Positions 15,919 to 23,344 of a stretch of DNA of 25,726 nucleotides are shown piece by piece. Each line of letters opens with the position of its first letter. Positions within the stretch are counted from its first letter, which is position 1. Source of the DNA: an uncultured Limosilactobacillus sp. (GTDB lineage: Bacteria > Bacillota > Bacilli > Lactobacillales > Lactobacillaceae); assembly GCF_934202235.1 (NCBI RefSeq), contig NZ_CAKPXS010000023.1, positions 1 to 25,726 of the forward strand, in the 5' to 3' direction. A model generated the notes under the pieces. The model was not told the DNA's origin, did not search any database, and saw only the letters and a program-made list of their open reading frames with translations. The position numbers were made by a program, and so were the translations under genes.

Positions 15919-15946
15919 AAGAATAACCTCTTTTTTCTTTTAATTC

Positions 15947-17785
15947 TTATAGGATTTCAGCTAACTTCTCCTTCATTGAAGCGGCAATGCCGTCCGTGTA
16001 TTCCTTGAATAGCTTGTCATCATTAATGAATGGAGTCATGATTGCTGCACGCAGTAATGTAACAGAGCCAACCTTATCCCAGTCTTCCTTCGTGTAACCC
16101 ATCTTTTCGATGAACTTGATTGGTGAGTCACCATAAGTGTCCTTAGCAAAGATGGTGTGTGAAGTCAGGAAACGGTTAGTGTAGACATCACTCTTAAAGA
16201 AGGAAGCTAAGTTGAAGACTTTTTCGTTTAATTCGTTAGTCTTGGCCAGACTATCTTCACCTTCGACCTTCAAGGTCCAGTCGACCATGTTGAAGTCAGG
16301 GTTGTCCAGTGGGTAAGCCTTAACAGTCTTGCCGTTAACTTCGAATGATAAGTTCTCGAGGAATTTGTGGAAGCGCTGTGCCGTTTCGATGGAAGCACCG
16401 ATTAGACGGCCGTAACCAGTAATGTTAAGCGGCAAGGTCCGGTGAGCTGCCCAGACAGAAGCAGCAGTGGCACCACCGGTCGAACCGCCGATGATGTAAG
16501 AACCAAGCATATCCGGTGCACTAGCAGTCTTCTTTTCGAAGACATATGGTGCGAAGTACGAAATAACATTCCGCATACTCTGGTACTTAATAGCAATCCC
16601 ACCTGCACAATATGGAACATAGCCCATCTTGTGAGGGTCAATAGTTACAGAATCAGCTTCGCGGATAGCCTTGTAGCTGTTGTAAACTTGCTTAGAAATG
16701 TGAACAGGGTAGTGGAAGACATCGTGCTTCTTGAACTCTTCGTCTAACTTGTCATAGTCGATAAAGTTATCGTTTTCGTCCTTAAATAAGGCACGGGCGT
16801 AACCACCATAAGCAGCGTCAACGTGCAGGTAGAAGTAAACACCCTGCTTTTCCATTTCTTTACGGAACTGAACAATCTTGTCCACTTCGTCCACTTGACC
16901 TTCTTCAGTGGTACCAACTACTGCAACGACCCCAAGGATAGGTGTCTTTTCAGCAGCAAGCTTCTTAATGGTATCTTCCAGGACGTTAATGTCCATCCGG
17001 TAGTTATCCTGAACAGGGATTTGAACCATTTGGTCTAAACCAACACCGGTAATGTCAAGCGCCTTCAGCCATGAATAGTGCTTAGTGCAAGGGATGATTA
17101 ACTTCCCTAACTTATTAATGTTCTTACCACTACGTGATGAGTGGGTCTTAACTGCGTCAATTTGATCAGGTGTGAGTGACTTAAGAATCTCAAGAACCTG
17201 CTCAACTGACATATTCATCAGTTCCCAGTCGCTAAGACCCTTGACTTTATCAGGAACAACTTCCTTAAACGCTAATGGCATGGACTTAAACTGCCGCATG
17301 TACCAAAGGCCTTCCAAGTTAGCAACTGAGCCGTCGTGGGTAAGGTGTGCCCAACCTTTCTTTAGCCCCAGCAACTTAATCAGGTCTTCACTGACTTCTT
17401 CTTCCATTTGAGAAGTAGCCATTGAACATTCGATAGTAACGTTGTTGGCGTTCCAAAGCATTGCATCGGAATATGCCAACATTGCTGGAGTCAAAGTATC
17501 AGAAAGCATCTGACCCCAGTAGCGACCAGCTGACATCCAAGGAACACTTCCTCCGCGCAACTTTTGGTCTAATTCTGTTAGAACCTTGTGCTGACGTTTA
17601 AGTGCTGCCTGATATTCCGGCTTGTCCATATCGTCAGTAGAAATAGCAGCTTTGTCAGAAGGAATGTAATTCTTCCGCCAGCCAAAGTGGCTAGTAATGA
17701 GTTGCCGCAGTTCTTTTTGATAAGTAGAACCGTTTTCTGATTTATCACCGATAAATAATGGCTTAAAATCAACATCTTTATTCAT
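15947..17785 (-). CDS. tdcA: PLP-dependent tyrosine-decarboxylase-family amino acid decarboxylase
   Basis: A 612-residue group II decarboxylase that removes CO2 from an aromatic amino acid, probably tyrosine, giving an amine and consuming a proton. PLP-site residues are Lys386 in TIDPHKMGY (Schiff base), Asp323 in HVDAAYGG and His236 in TKHYSWLKA (ring stacking). TSQMEEE near 124-130 and the swung loop region around 410-440 follow the L. brevis and E. faecalis enzymes as I recall them. Differences from those: Ala581 where the L. brevis enzyme has a Ser (Ser586) near the substrate, and Cys393 where YSAGG is usual. The frame is open to 17845, but the ATG at 17785 (after GGAAAGGGAG) begins the family's usual N-terminus, with FIGDKSENG soon after. 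The following gene is the antiporter. A cre site lies 29 bases upstream. Exact substrate (Tyr, Phe, other) is open. Confidence 0.88.
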   Translation of the reverse strand: MNKDVDFKPLFIGDKSENGSTYQKELRQLITSHFGWRKNYIPSDKAAISTDDMDKPEYQAALKRQHKVLTELDQKLRGGSVPWMSAGRYWGQMLSDTLTPAMLAYSDAMLWNANNVTIECSMATSQMEEEVSEDLIKLLGLKKGWAHLTHDGSVANLEGLWYMRQFKSMPLAFKEVVPDKVKGLSDWELMNMSVEQVLEILKSLTPDQIDAVKTHSSRSGKNINKLGKLIIPCTKHYSWLKALDITGVGLDQMVQIPVQDNYRMDINVLEDTIKKLAAEKTPILGVVAVVGTTEEGQVDEVDKIVQFRKEMEKQGVYFYLHVDAAYGGYARALFKDENDNFIDYDKLDEEFKKHDVFHYPVHISKQVYNSYKAIREADSVTIDPHKMGYVPYCAGGIAIKYQSMRNVISYFAPYVFEKKTASAPDMLGSYIIGGSTGGATAASVWAAHRTLPLNITGYGRLIGASIETAQRFHKFLENLSFEVNGKTVKAYPLDNPDFNMVDWTLKVEGEDSLAKTNELNEKVFNLASFFKSDVYTNRFLTSHTIFAKDTYGDSPIKFIEKMGYTKEDWDKVGSVTLLRAAIMTPFINDDKLFKEYTDGIAASMKEKLAEIL

Positions 17786-17813
17786 ATAGAAAAACTCCCT
17801 TTCCTTATTGAAC

Positions 17814-17825
17814 GAAAACGATTTC
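17814..17825. promoter_or_regulatory. cre site (CcpA) upstream of the decarboxylase
   Basis: On the minus strand the 12 bases read GAAATCGTTTTC, a perfect GAAA-N-CG-N-TTTC core of the catabolite-responsive element, 29 bases before the ATG. Position downstream of any likely promoter suggests CcpA repression by road-block when preferred sugars are present. Confidence 0.65.
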
Positions 17826-17859
17826 CAAAACATGAAATTAAACATTTCACACTCTCAAC

Positions 17860-17896
17860 GTAACATAAATGTTACATTTGACCAAATTTTGTCAAA
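17860..17896. promoter_or_regulatory. Tandem palindromes in the decarboxylase promoter region
   Basis: GTAACAT-AA-ATGTTAC (17860-17875) is perfect and overlaps AAATGT-T-ACATTT (17868-17880). Next to it TTTGAC-N8-GTCAAA (17877-17896) is a 20-bp near-perfect dyad containing, on the minus strand, a TTGACA -35-like hexamer. No good -10 is seen at 17 bases. These look like operators for one or more dimeric regulators. Confidence 0.5.
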
Positions 17897-17899
17897 AAA

Positions 17900-18680
17900 C
17901 GCAAATTATCTATATAGTTATAAAACGATAAATATTTTAAATATTGTAACTATATTATGACAAATTCGTTATCACTCGATACGGTTAATGCTAAATTTGG
18001 TGAATTAGTAATATATACCTGAATGTTATAGAAACAATACCGGACTAACTGTTTAGTGATGATTAATTCACATAGCAAAAAAATAATACTTATTTTATAG
18101 CTTTGATATTGGCTTAACCGCCGATACGTGAAAGCACCAACTTATAATTACCATTTTTGATGGATGGGAGGACTCGATCGCACTAGCTGTATAGTAATGG
18201 AGAGGTGAAAGGTTAACGAAAATAATTAAATGGTTAATGGCTGATTAATTTATCTTGAGATTAGTGAGTTCTGGCGAGGGTTTATTCTTGCAATTGATTG
18301 AGAACGCGCATTGACAACGGAACCATTAGGAGGAGGTATTTACTCCCTATGGCGCAGTAGCGATTGAACCCTAAAATACCGAAGCAACGCAGCTTGAAGT
18401 GCAAAAAGTGGGCAAATTCAGCGAACAAAAGTAAGTGCCCTAGAGATCTTGAGAAATAAACTTATTTATCGATAACATAATGTAACCACAAGGGAATAAA
18501 AATTTGAAAAAATTTTAAATTGGGTACTAAATTCATGGTTTTTAGACAGATATAAGTTGATTAGCCTTATTACAATAACAACCTTTGCAATCAACATGAA
18601 TTAATGCCAGCTTTTAAGTCGGTGAATTTTGCTGGATTTCAAAAATTAATCAGCTCATCCTTTGGTAAAAAAACACTTAA
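17900..18680. other. AT-rich intergenic stretch between divergent decarboxylase and transketolase units
   Basis: No intact gene, tRNA or T-box is seen. The left part (17912-17955) holds a long inverted repeat, ATATAGTTA...TAACTATAT, enclosing the palindrome AATATTT-T-AAATATT. The middle contains a possible decayed coding fragment (listed separately at 18330). The rest is featureless to me. I looked for a relic of tyrosyl-tRNA synthetase, the usual neighbour of such decarboxylases, and could not see one. The divergent genes leave room for promoters on both sides. Confidence 0.5.
18330..18434 (+). pseudogene. Possible decayed coding fragment
   Basis: One frame reads EEVFTPYGAVAIEP, stop, then NTEATQLEVQKVGKFSEQ and K, stop. 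The amphipathic, protein-like composition on both sides of the internal TAA, in a locally GC-richer patch, suggests a gene end that has been lost. Stops also interrupt this frame upstream. I do not recognise the family and cannot exclude chance. Confidence 0.22.
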
Positions 18681-18684
18681 AAGG

Positions 18685-18706
18685 AATGTCCATTACAAAG
18701 GACATT
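18685..18706. promoter_or_regulatory. Inverted repeat upstream of the module B transketolase
   Basis: AATGTCC-ATTACAAA-GGACATT: perfect 7-bp arms with an 8-base centre, 14 bases upstream of the cre-like site and about 75 bases before the start. Could be an operator or an RNA hairpin in the leader; no T-run follows, so not a terminator. Confidence 0.45.
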
Positions 18707-18719
18707 AGTTAACTGGAGG

Positions 18720-18733
18720 GGAGAACGCTTTCA
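18720..18733 (+). promoter_or_regulatory. cre-like site upstream of the module B transketolase
   Basis: GGAGAACGCTTTCA matches TGWAANCGNTNWCA at 12 of 14 positions by eye (mismatches at positions 1 and 4). It lies about 50 bases before the ATG, suggesting catabolite control of this transketolase; no comparable site is seen before module A. Confidence 0.5.
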
Positions 18734-18781
18734 CTTACAATAATGATGTATATGGATGATAAAATTGAAGGAGGAACAAAC

Positions 18782-20755
18782 ATGGATAAACTTGATCAAG
18801 CTGGCGTAGACTCCTTGCGCTTTATGAGTATTGATATGATTGAAAAGGCAATGAGTGGTCACCCGGGGATTACGATTGACGCAGCGCCAATGGCCTACGT
18901 TTTATGGGAGAAGTTTTTGAACTTTAACCCGAATGATCCAAAGTGGCTTAACCGTGACCGTTTTATTTTATCTGCTGGGCACGGGTCCGCGTTGCTGTAC
19001 AGTTTGCTGCATTTCAATAAGTTTGATGTAAGTTTGGAAGACATCAAGAACTTCCGCCAGTTGAACTCTAAGACACCTGGGCACCCGGAATATGGTCATA
19101 CAGCGGGAATTGATGCTACGACGGGGCCGCTTGGACAGGGCCTCGGTATGGCGGTGGGAATGGCGATGGCTGAAGCGCACTTGGCTGCTCAATATAACAA
19201 ACCGAACTATCCTTTATTTGACCACTACACTTACGCCCTTGTTGGTGATGGTGACTTAATGGAAGGGATTAGCCAAGAAGCTATCAATATTGCCGGTGAT
19301 AAGAACTTGCACAAGCTGATTGTCCTGTACGACTCAAATGACATTTCGCTGGATGGTCCACTGAGTTTGAGTACGAATGAATGCGAAAAGTCGCGTTTTG
19401 AAGCTGCCGGCTGGGATTATCTGAAGGTTGCGGATGGCAATGATCTTGATTCTATTGGCAAGGCAATTGCAATGGCCAAGACGACTGATAAACCAACGCT
19501 GATTGAAATTAAGACGGTGATTGGTTACAACACACCGGATGCTGGTACAAATAAGGTTCACGGCTCAGCGCTGGGTGAAGCTAACGTTGCGGCAGCCCGG
19601 AAGGCTTACGACTGGGATTACCAACCGTTTGAATACCCAGCGGGTGTTAGTGAACGGTTTGGTGAATACGTTAATGCCAAAGAAGAAGTATATGACTGCT
19701 GGAAACAGTTGATGGACAAGTATGCTGATAATTATCCAGCTGAATATAAGCAACTAACAACAACAGAACTAGATACTTCTGCCGTGGAAGATAAGTACGA
19801 GAATGGTACAGAAGTGGCTACGCGGGTTGTTGGCGCTGATATCTTACAGGAATTATCCGAAAAGAACCCACAATTATGGGGCGGTTCCGCTGATCTCTTC
19901 TCGTCTAACAAGACCAACTTGAAGGATGAGGGAGTATTTGCAAAAGACAATTATGAAGGAAGAAACATCTACTTTGGGGTTCGCGAATTTGGAATGGCTG
20001 CTGCCGTTAACGGGATTAATCTCCACGGTGGATCCCGGGCTTACGGAAGTACCTTCATGGTCTTTAGTGATTATCTCAAGGCTGCTATTCGATTGGCCGC
20101 CCTGCAAAAGCTGCCATCAGTCTTTATCTTTAGTCACGACTCTTTAGCAGTTGGTGAAGATGGCCCGACTCACGAGCCAATTGAACAATTGGCAATGTTC
20201 CGGACAATTCCAAATGTCCAAGTTTTCCGACCGGCAGATGCGCACGAAACGGTTGCTGCCTGGAAGAAGATTGCCAAGACAACGGATAAGCCAAGCATTC
20301 TCATTGAATCACGTCAGAAACTGCCAGTTCTACCTGAAACGGCTAATGCCGAGGTAGATCGTGGAGCGTACATTGTCTCCGCTGCTAAGACTGCAACTCC
20401 AGATGGTATTTTGTTAGCTTCTGGTTCGGAAGTTCAACTGGCTCTTGCGGCAAAGAAACAATTGGCAGAGTCTGGCAACTACGACCTCCAGGTAGTTTCG
20501 GTCCCAAGTATGGAATTGTTTGACCAACAATCTGCAGAATACCGTGAGAAGGTTTTGCCAAACGGTGTTCGTAAACGTTTGGCAATTGAAATGGGTAACA
20601 CTGGTTTATGGTATAAGTATGTTGGCTTAGATGGCCAGGTTATGGGTGTTGATACCTTTGGTAAGAGCGGTAAGGGTCCTGAAGTTATTCGCGATTTTGG
20701 CTTTACCGTTGATAACGTTGCTAAAACCTTTGCACAGTTGTGGCAAGAAAAGTAA
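18782..20755 (+). CDS. tkt: Transketolase (module B)
   Basis: A 657-residue thiamine-diphosphate transketolase, complete. His27, His67 and His101, His260 (VHGSALG), GDGDLMEG (155-162), DSN (184-186) and catalytic E402 (GVREFGMA) are all present, as is the HDS...GEDGPTHEP loop. By my count 72 of the first 100 residues match the module A enzyme; the differences are spread out, so this is an old paralogue or a separate acquisition, not a recent copy. The frame is open from an ATG at 18743, but the ATG at 18782 follows a perfect AAGGAGG seven bases earlier and aligns with the paralogue's start. It is a separate transcription unit: a cre-like site and inverted repeat precede it and a terminator follows. 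Its partner is presumably the fructose-type PTS and epimerase operon downstream. Confidence 0.95.
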   Translation: MDKLDQAGVDSLRFMSIDMIEKAMSGHPGITIDAAPMAYVLWEKFLNFNPNDPKWLNRDRFILSAGHGSALLYSLLHFNKFDVSLEDIKNFRQLNSKTPGHPEYGHTAGIDATTGPLGQGLGMAVGMAMAEAHLAAQYNKPNYPLFDHYTYALVGDGDLMEGISQEAINIAGDKNLHKLIVLYDSNDISLDGPLSLSTNECEKSRFEAAGWDYLKVADGNDLDSIGKAIAMAKTTDKPTLIEIKTVIGYNTPDAGTNKVHGSALGEANVAAARKAYDWDYQPFEYPAGVSERFGEYVNAKEEVYDCWKQLMDKYADNYPAEYKQLTTTELDTSAVEDKYENGTEVATRVVGADILQELSEKNPQLWGGSADLFSSNKTNLKDEGVFAKDNYEGRNIYFGVREFGMAAAVNGINLHGGSRAYGSTFMVFSDYLKAAIRLAALQKLPSVFIFSHDSLAVGEDGPTHEPIEQLAMFRTIPNVQVFRPADAHETVAAWKKIAKTTDKPSILIESRQKLPVLPETANAEVDRGAYIVSAAKTATPDGILLASGSEVQLALAAKKQLAESGNYDLQVVSVPSMELFDQQSAEYREKVLPNGVRKRLAIEMGNTGLWYKYVGLDGQVMGVDTFGKSGKGPEVIRDFGFTVDNVAKTFAQLWQEK

Positions 20756-20775
20756 TTCCTTTAAGTAAATAAAGT

Positions 20776-20818
20776 AAACGCACTAGGAGCCGATAATGTC
20801 TTCTGGTGCGTTTTTATT
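20776..20818 (+). terminator. Rho-independent terminator after the module B transketolase
   Basis: AAACGCACTAGGAG pairs with CTTCTGGTGCGTTT (two G-U) around a 10-base loop and is followed by TTTTTATTAT. It separates the transketolase from the regulator-PTS operon. Confidence 0.87.
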
Positions 20819-20828
20819 ATGCTCCCGT

Positions 20829-20878
20829 GTCCTTAATCAAAAGACACCTTTTTTGAAAAGTCCCTAATTAACAGACAC
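20829..20878. promoter_or_regulatory. Two 19-bp direct repeats upstream of the module B regulator
   Basis: GTCCTTAATCAAAAGACAC (20829-20847) and GTCCCTAATTAACAGACAC (20860-20878) share 16 of 19 bases and start 31 bp apart. A -10-like TAGAAT lies at 20909-20914 with a poor -35 (TAATCG, 20886-20891) just downstream of the repeats, the geometry of an activator-dependent promoter. A TTGACA at 20897-20902 has no good -10 at normal spacing. The repeats could alternatively be an IS-end relic. Confidence 0.5.
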
Positions 20879-20941
20879 AGTTATGTAATCGGTTTCTTGA
20901 CATTCCGATAGAATAAGAACCGTAGAGAAAGGGGGACAGTG

Positions 20942-22438
20942 ATGAAAGAACAATTCAAGCAATCATTAATTGCGTACCTGTTAAACCATCATGGTTACGT
21001 TGCTGGCTCCAAATTGTCGACAATACTACATGTCTCTACTAAAACGATTGTCAGAAATGTCAAAAAGATCAATGCTGAGGCCCCTGATGAGCCGTTAATT
21101 GAAGCTAAACGGGGCCGTGGTTACCGCTTGAATTATCAAAACTATTTGAAGGTCAAACATGATTCAGGAATGTCGCGTAACGTTAGTAACTTGTCGACGG
21201 TGGAACGACGTAACGAGGTTATCAAAAAGTTGCTGATTACTTCACCGGAGAAACAGCAAGTTAGGGCCGTCTTTAGTAAGTTTTTCGTTAGTGACTCAGT
21301 TATTTCTTCTGATTTGAAGATCATTCGGACGATGCTGGAAAAGTATCACCTAACAGTCCACCGAAAAAACGAGTATGTGTGGATTGATGGTAAGGAACTA
21401 GATATTCGCAAGGCTATTAATTCCTTGTTGGTCAGTGACGATGTTATCAACATTAGTCACTTTCTTCAGGAAAATCAGTATGTTCGCAAGCGAGATGCAT
21501 CGTTTGTTACCCGACAGTTAGGGTTTATTGAAGAACAAATGGATAGTGATATTCCATACCCCTACAATGTCAATCTTTTTTCTCACCTTTACGTGCTGAT
21601 TGAACGTTATCAAAATGTGGGCTCGTTGGTGGAAAGCGAATCCGAAGTTACTAGTTCAGAAAATGAGGTTATGCAAGCACACCCGAAACTATTAAAGATT
21701 AGTTCTCAAGTGGTTGCCAACCTCAGTCGTTACTTGAATACCGACCTACCGCGGATGGAGGTTTACTACTTATATCAGTATTTAACTTCATCGCGAGTCG
21801 ACGATTCACCTATTACCGTCAATGATGTCTCTGATAGGGTACGCGCAGTGACGGATTTTCTGATTGATAAGGTGACGCAGGATCCACAGTATCGTTATCT
21901 TAATAGCAACGAATTGTTTACTAACTTGGCTAATCATATCAAACCATTACTTAACCGGTTAGCAAATAACATTAAGGTAAAAAATAACCTCTTGGGTCAG
22001 ATTAGTTTGGAATATCCTCACCTATTCAAGGTGGTTAAGGACGCAACGGTTGACCTGTCCAAACGATATGACTTGAACAAGATTGACGATGAAGAAGTGG
22101 GTTTTCTCACCGTATATTTTGCTCAAGCTGCTGAGAATAAACGTCCGCCAATTAATGTGGTGGCTGTTTGTACTACCGGCTTTGGAACGGCGCAATTGTT
22201 GAAGGCTAAATTAGAGAAGCGTTTTTCAGAATTGAACATTGTTGACGTGGTGTCCAGCCGGGAATTAACCGACAAAATTGATCAGTATCCCAGCGTAGAC
22301 TTGATTGTTTCGACGATTGAACTACCGAAGACCATTAAAGTTCCAGTGCTAATTGTCAGTGCCATCCTGACTTTGGAAGACCAAGAGCGGCTGGACAAAA
22401 AGGTTGATGAAATTCGAAAGAGGATGTTGAACTCATGA
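20942..22438 (+). CDS. PRD-containing transcriptional activator with EIIB-like domain, lacking EIIA (BglG/MtlR-type)
   Basis: A 498-residue PTS-controlled regulator. Order: winged HTH (about 5-65, SKLSTILHVSTKTIVRNVKK), second HTH (about 90-150), PRD1 (about 175-285, His215), PRD2 (about 298-398, His332 and His360) and an EIIB-like domain (about 403-495, VAVCTTGFGTAQL with Cys410). Phosphorylation of the PRD and Cys sites by the PTS should set DNA binding at its own operon. ATG at 20942 is chosen over an in-frame GTG at 20939 because GGGGGA is then correctly spaced. Unlike the 685-residue regulator of module A it stops after the EIIB domain; the missing EIIA domain is encoded by the next gene, which overlaps by four bases (ATGA). 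This looks like a split form of the same architecture. Heads the regulator-EIIA-EIIA-EIIB-EIIC-epimerase operon. Confidence 0.9.
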   Translation: MKEQFKQSLIAYLLNHHGYVAGSKLSTILHVSTKTIVRNVKKINAEAPDEPLIEAKRGRGYRLNYQNYLKVKHDSGMSRNVSNLSTVERRNEVIKKLLITSPEKQQVRAVFSKFFVSDSVISSDLKIIRTMLEKYHLTVHRKNEYVWIDGKELDIRKAINSLLVSDDVINISHFLQENQYVRKRDASFVTRQLGFIEEQMDSDIPYPYNVNLFSHLYVLIERYQNVGSLVESESEVTSSENEVMQAHPKLLKISSQVVANLSRYLNTDLPRMEVYYLYQYLTSSRVDDSPITVNDVSDRVRAVTDFLIDKVTQDPQYRYLNSNELFTNLANHIKPLLNRLANNIKVKNNLLGQISLEYPHLFKVVKDATVDLSKRYDLNKIDDEEVGFLTVYFAQAAENKRPPINVVAVCTTGFGTAQLLKAKLEKRFSELNIVDVVSSRELTDKIDQYPSVDLIVSTIELPKTIKVPVLIVSAILTLEDQERLDKKVDEIRKRMLNS

Positions 22439-22866
22439 AACGCATAGTGAAATGGGAAACGTCCTTTACCGGGTCTAACCGCGAGGCAGTCCTGTTATTC
22501 GTCAGTAAACTATTACAGGAAAACGGTTTGGTTAGCGATGCAGCCGGGATTTGCGAAGAATTCCACCGGCGAGAGGACAAGGGTAGCACTATTCTGACTG
22601 ATAACTTTGCTATTCCTCATACGCAGAGCGCCTTTGTTAACCAAGCAGTTCTTTTGTACTTACGACTGCCGCGTCCGGTGGACTGGGATCAGCAATCTTC
22701 AATTAGCCGTTTTGTCTTTGTTCTTTTGCCAGATGAGGCAGATAAGAACGACTTGCTGGCAATGAAAGATTTTTTTATCAGCCTAGCTGATAAACGCACA
22801 ATGAGTTCCCTAGCTGAGGGGGCTAGCCAAGAGGTAAGTAAAATTATAAATGGAGAGCTAGATTAA
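22435..22866 (+). CDS. EIIA-like protein, probable detached regulatory domain of the PRD activator
   Basis: A 143-residue protein of the EIIA-Fru/Mtl fold, with His62 in FAIPHTQS as the predicted phosphorylation site. It overlaps the regulator's end (ATGA) and the next EIIA start by one base (TAATG), so all three are translationally coupled. Two consecutive EIIA genes are unusual. Position directly after the regulator, and the fused equivalent in the module A regulator, suggest this copy signals PTS state to the activator while the next one serves transport. It could instead be a second transport EIIA. The two differ strongly: this one lacks the EREKEGATGIG run seen in the next gene. Confidence 0.85.
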   Translation: MKRIVKWETSFTGSNREAVLLFVSKLLQENGLVSDAAGICEEFHRREDKGSTILTDNFAIPHTQSAFVNQAVLLYLRLPRPVDWDQQSSISRFVFVLLPDEADKNDLLAMKDFFISLADKRTMSSLAEGASQEVSKIINGELD

Positions 22867-23327
22867 TGGAGAATTTATCTTTAGACCAAGTGATTGATAA
22901 AAGGACAATTGTTACTAATTTACACGCAGACAATAAGGACCAGGTCATAAAGGCCCTAGCAAAGACCTTTTATGATGCTGGGTACATTGAGTCTGTTGAT
23001 GATTATGTTCAGTCCGTTTATGAACGTGAAAAAGAAGGCGCAACTGGAATTGGTAATCACGTGGCTATTCCTCACGGGAAGAGCTCTACGGTAAAGAAGA
23101 ACGGGGTTGCAATCGCCATCTTAAATCACGAAGTTGAGTGGGAATCACTCGATGATACTGGTGCCAAGGTTGTTGTGCTGTTCGATGTTGGTGATGATAG
23201 CGAAGGTGCAAAAACTCACCTAAAGATGTTGGCAATGTTTGCCAAGAAATTGGGTAAAGAATCAGTCATTGAAAACCTGTTGAAGGCGAAAAGTGCTGAG
23301 GATGTCGTTAGTGCAATTGAAGAATAG
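22866..23327 (+). CDS. PTS fructose-type EIIA
   Basis: A 153-residue cytoplasmic phosphocarrier. SVYEREKEGATGIGNHVAIP followed by HGKS is the classic EIIA-Fru signature, with His70 the phospho-histidine and His65 the nearby conserved partner. It accepts phosphate from HPr and passes it to the EIIB encoded 17 bases downstream. The ATG at 22866 shares its A with the stop of the preceding gene. Length is one full domain with no fused HPr or EIIB. Confident in family; the sugar is set by EIIC and is not readable from this subunit. Confidence 0.92.
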   Translation: MENLSLDQVIDKRTIVTNLHADNKDQVIKALAKTFYDAGYIESVDDYVQSVYEREKEGATGIGNHVAIPHGKSSTVKKNGVAIAILNHEVEWESLDDTGAKVVVLFDVGDDSEGAKTHLKMLAMFAKKLGKESVIENLLKAKSAEDVVSAIEE

Positions 23328-23344
23328 ATCTGGAGGTTTGCATT

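Noticed and set aside
17786..17845. Upstream 20-codon extension of the decarboxylase (start at 17845)
   Set aside because: It runs through the cre site and ribosome site and adds residues (MFNFMFWKSF...) unlike the family; ATG at 17785 has the Shine-Dalgarno.
18743..18781. 13-codon extension of the module B transketolase
   Set aside because: The extension encodes the AAGGAGG ribosome site itself; the ATG at 18782 aligns with the paralogue.
17786..18781. T-box or tyrosyl-tRNA synthetase upstream of the decarboxylase
   Set aside because: No T-box core (GGTGG-like sequence with a terminator/antiterminator pair) and no synthetase motifs (HIGH or KMSKS) found.
20829..20878. Direct repeats as a ribonucleic antiterminator (BglG RAT) target
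   Set aside because: They lie upstream of the proposed promoter, are not followed by an overlapping terminator, and the regulator has N-terminal DNA-binding HTH domains, not an RNA-binding CAT domain.
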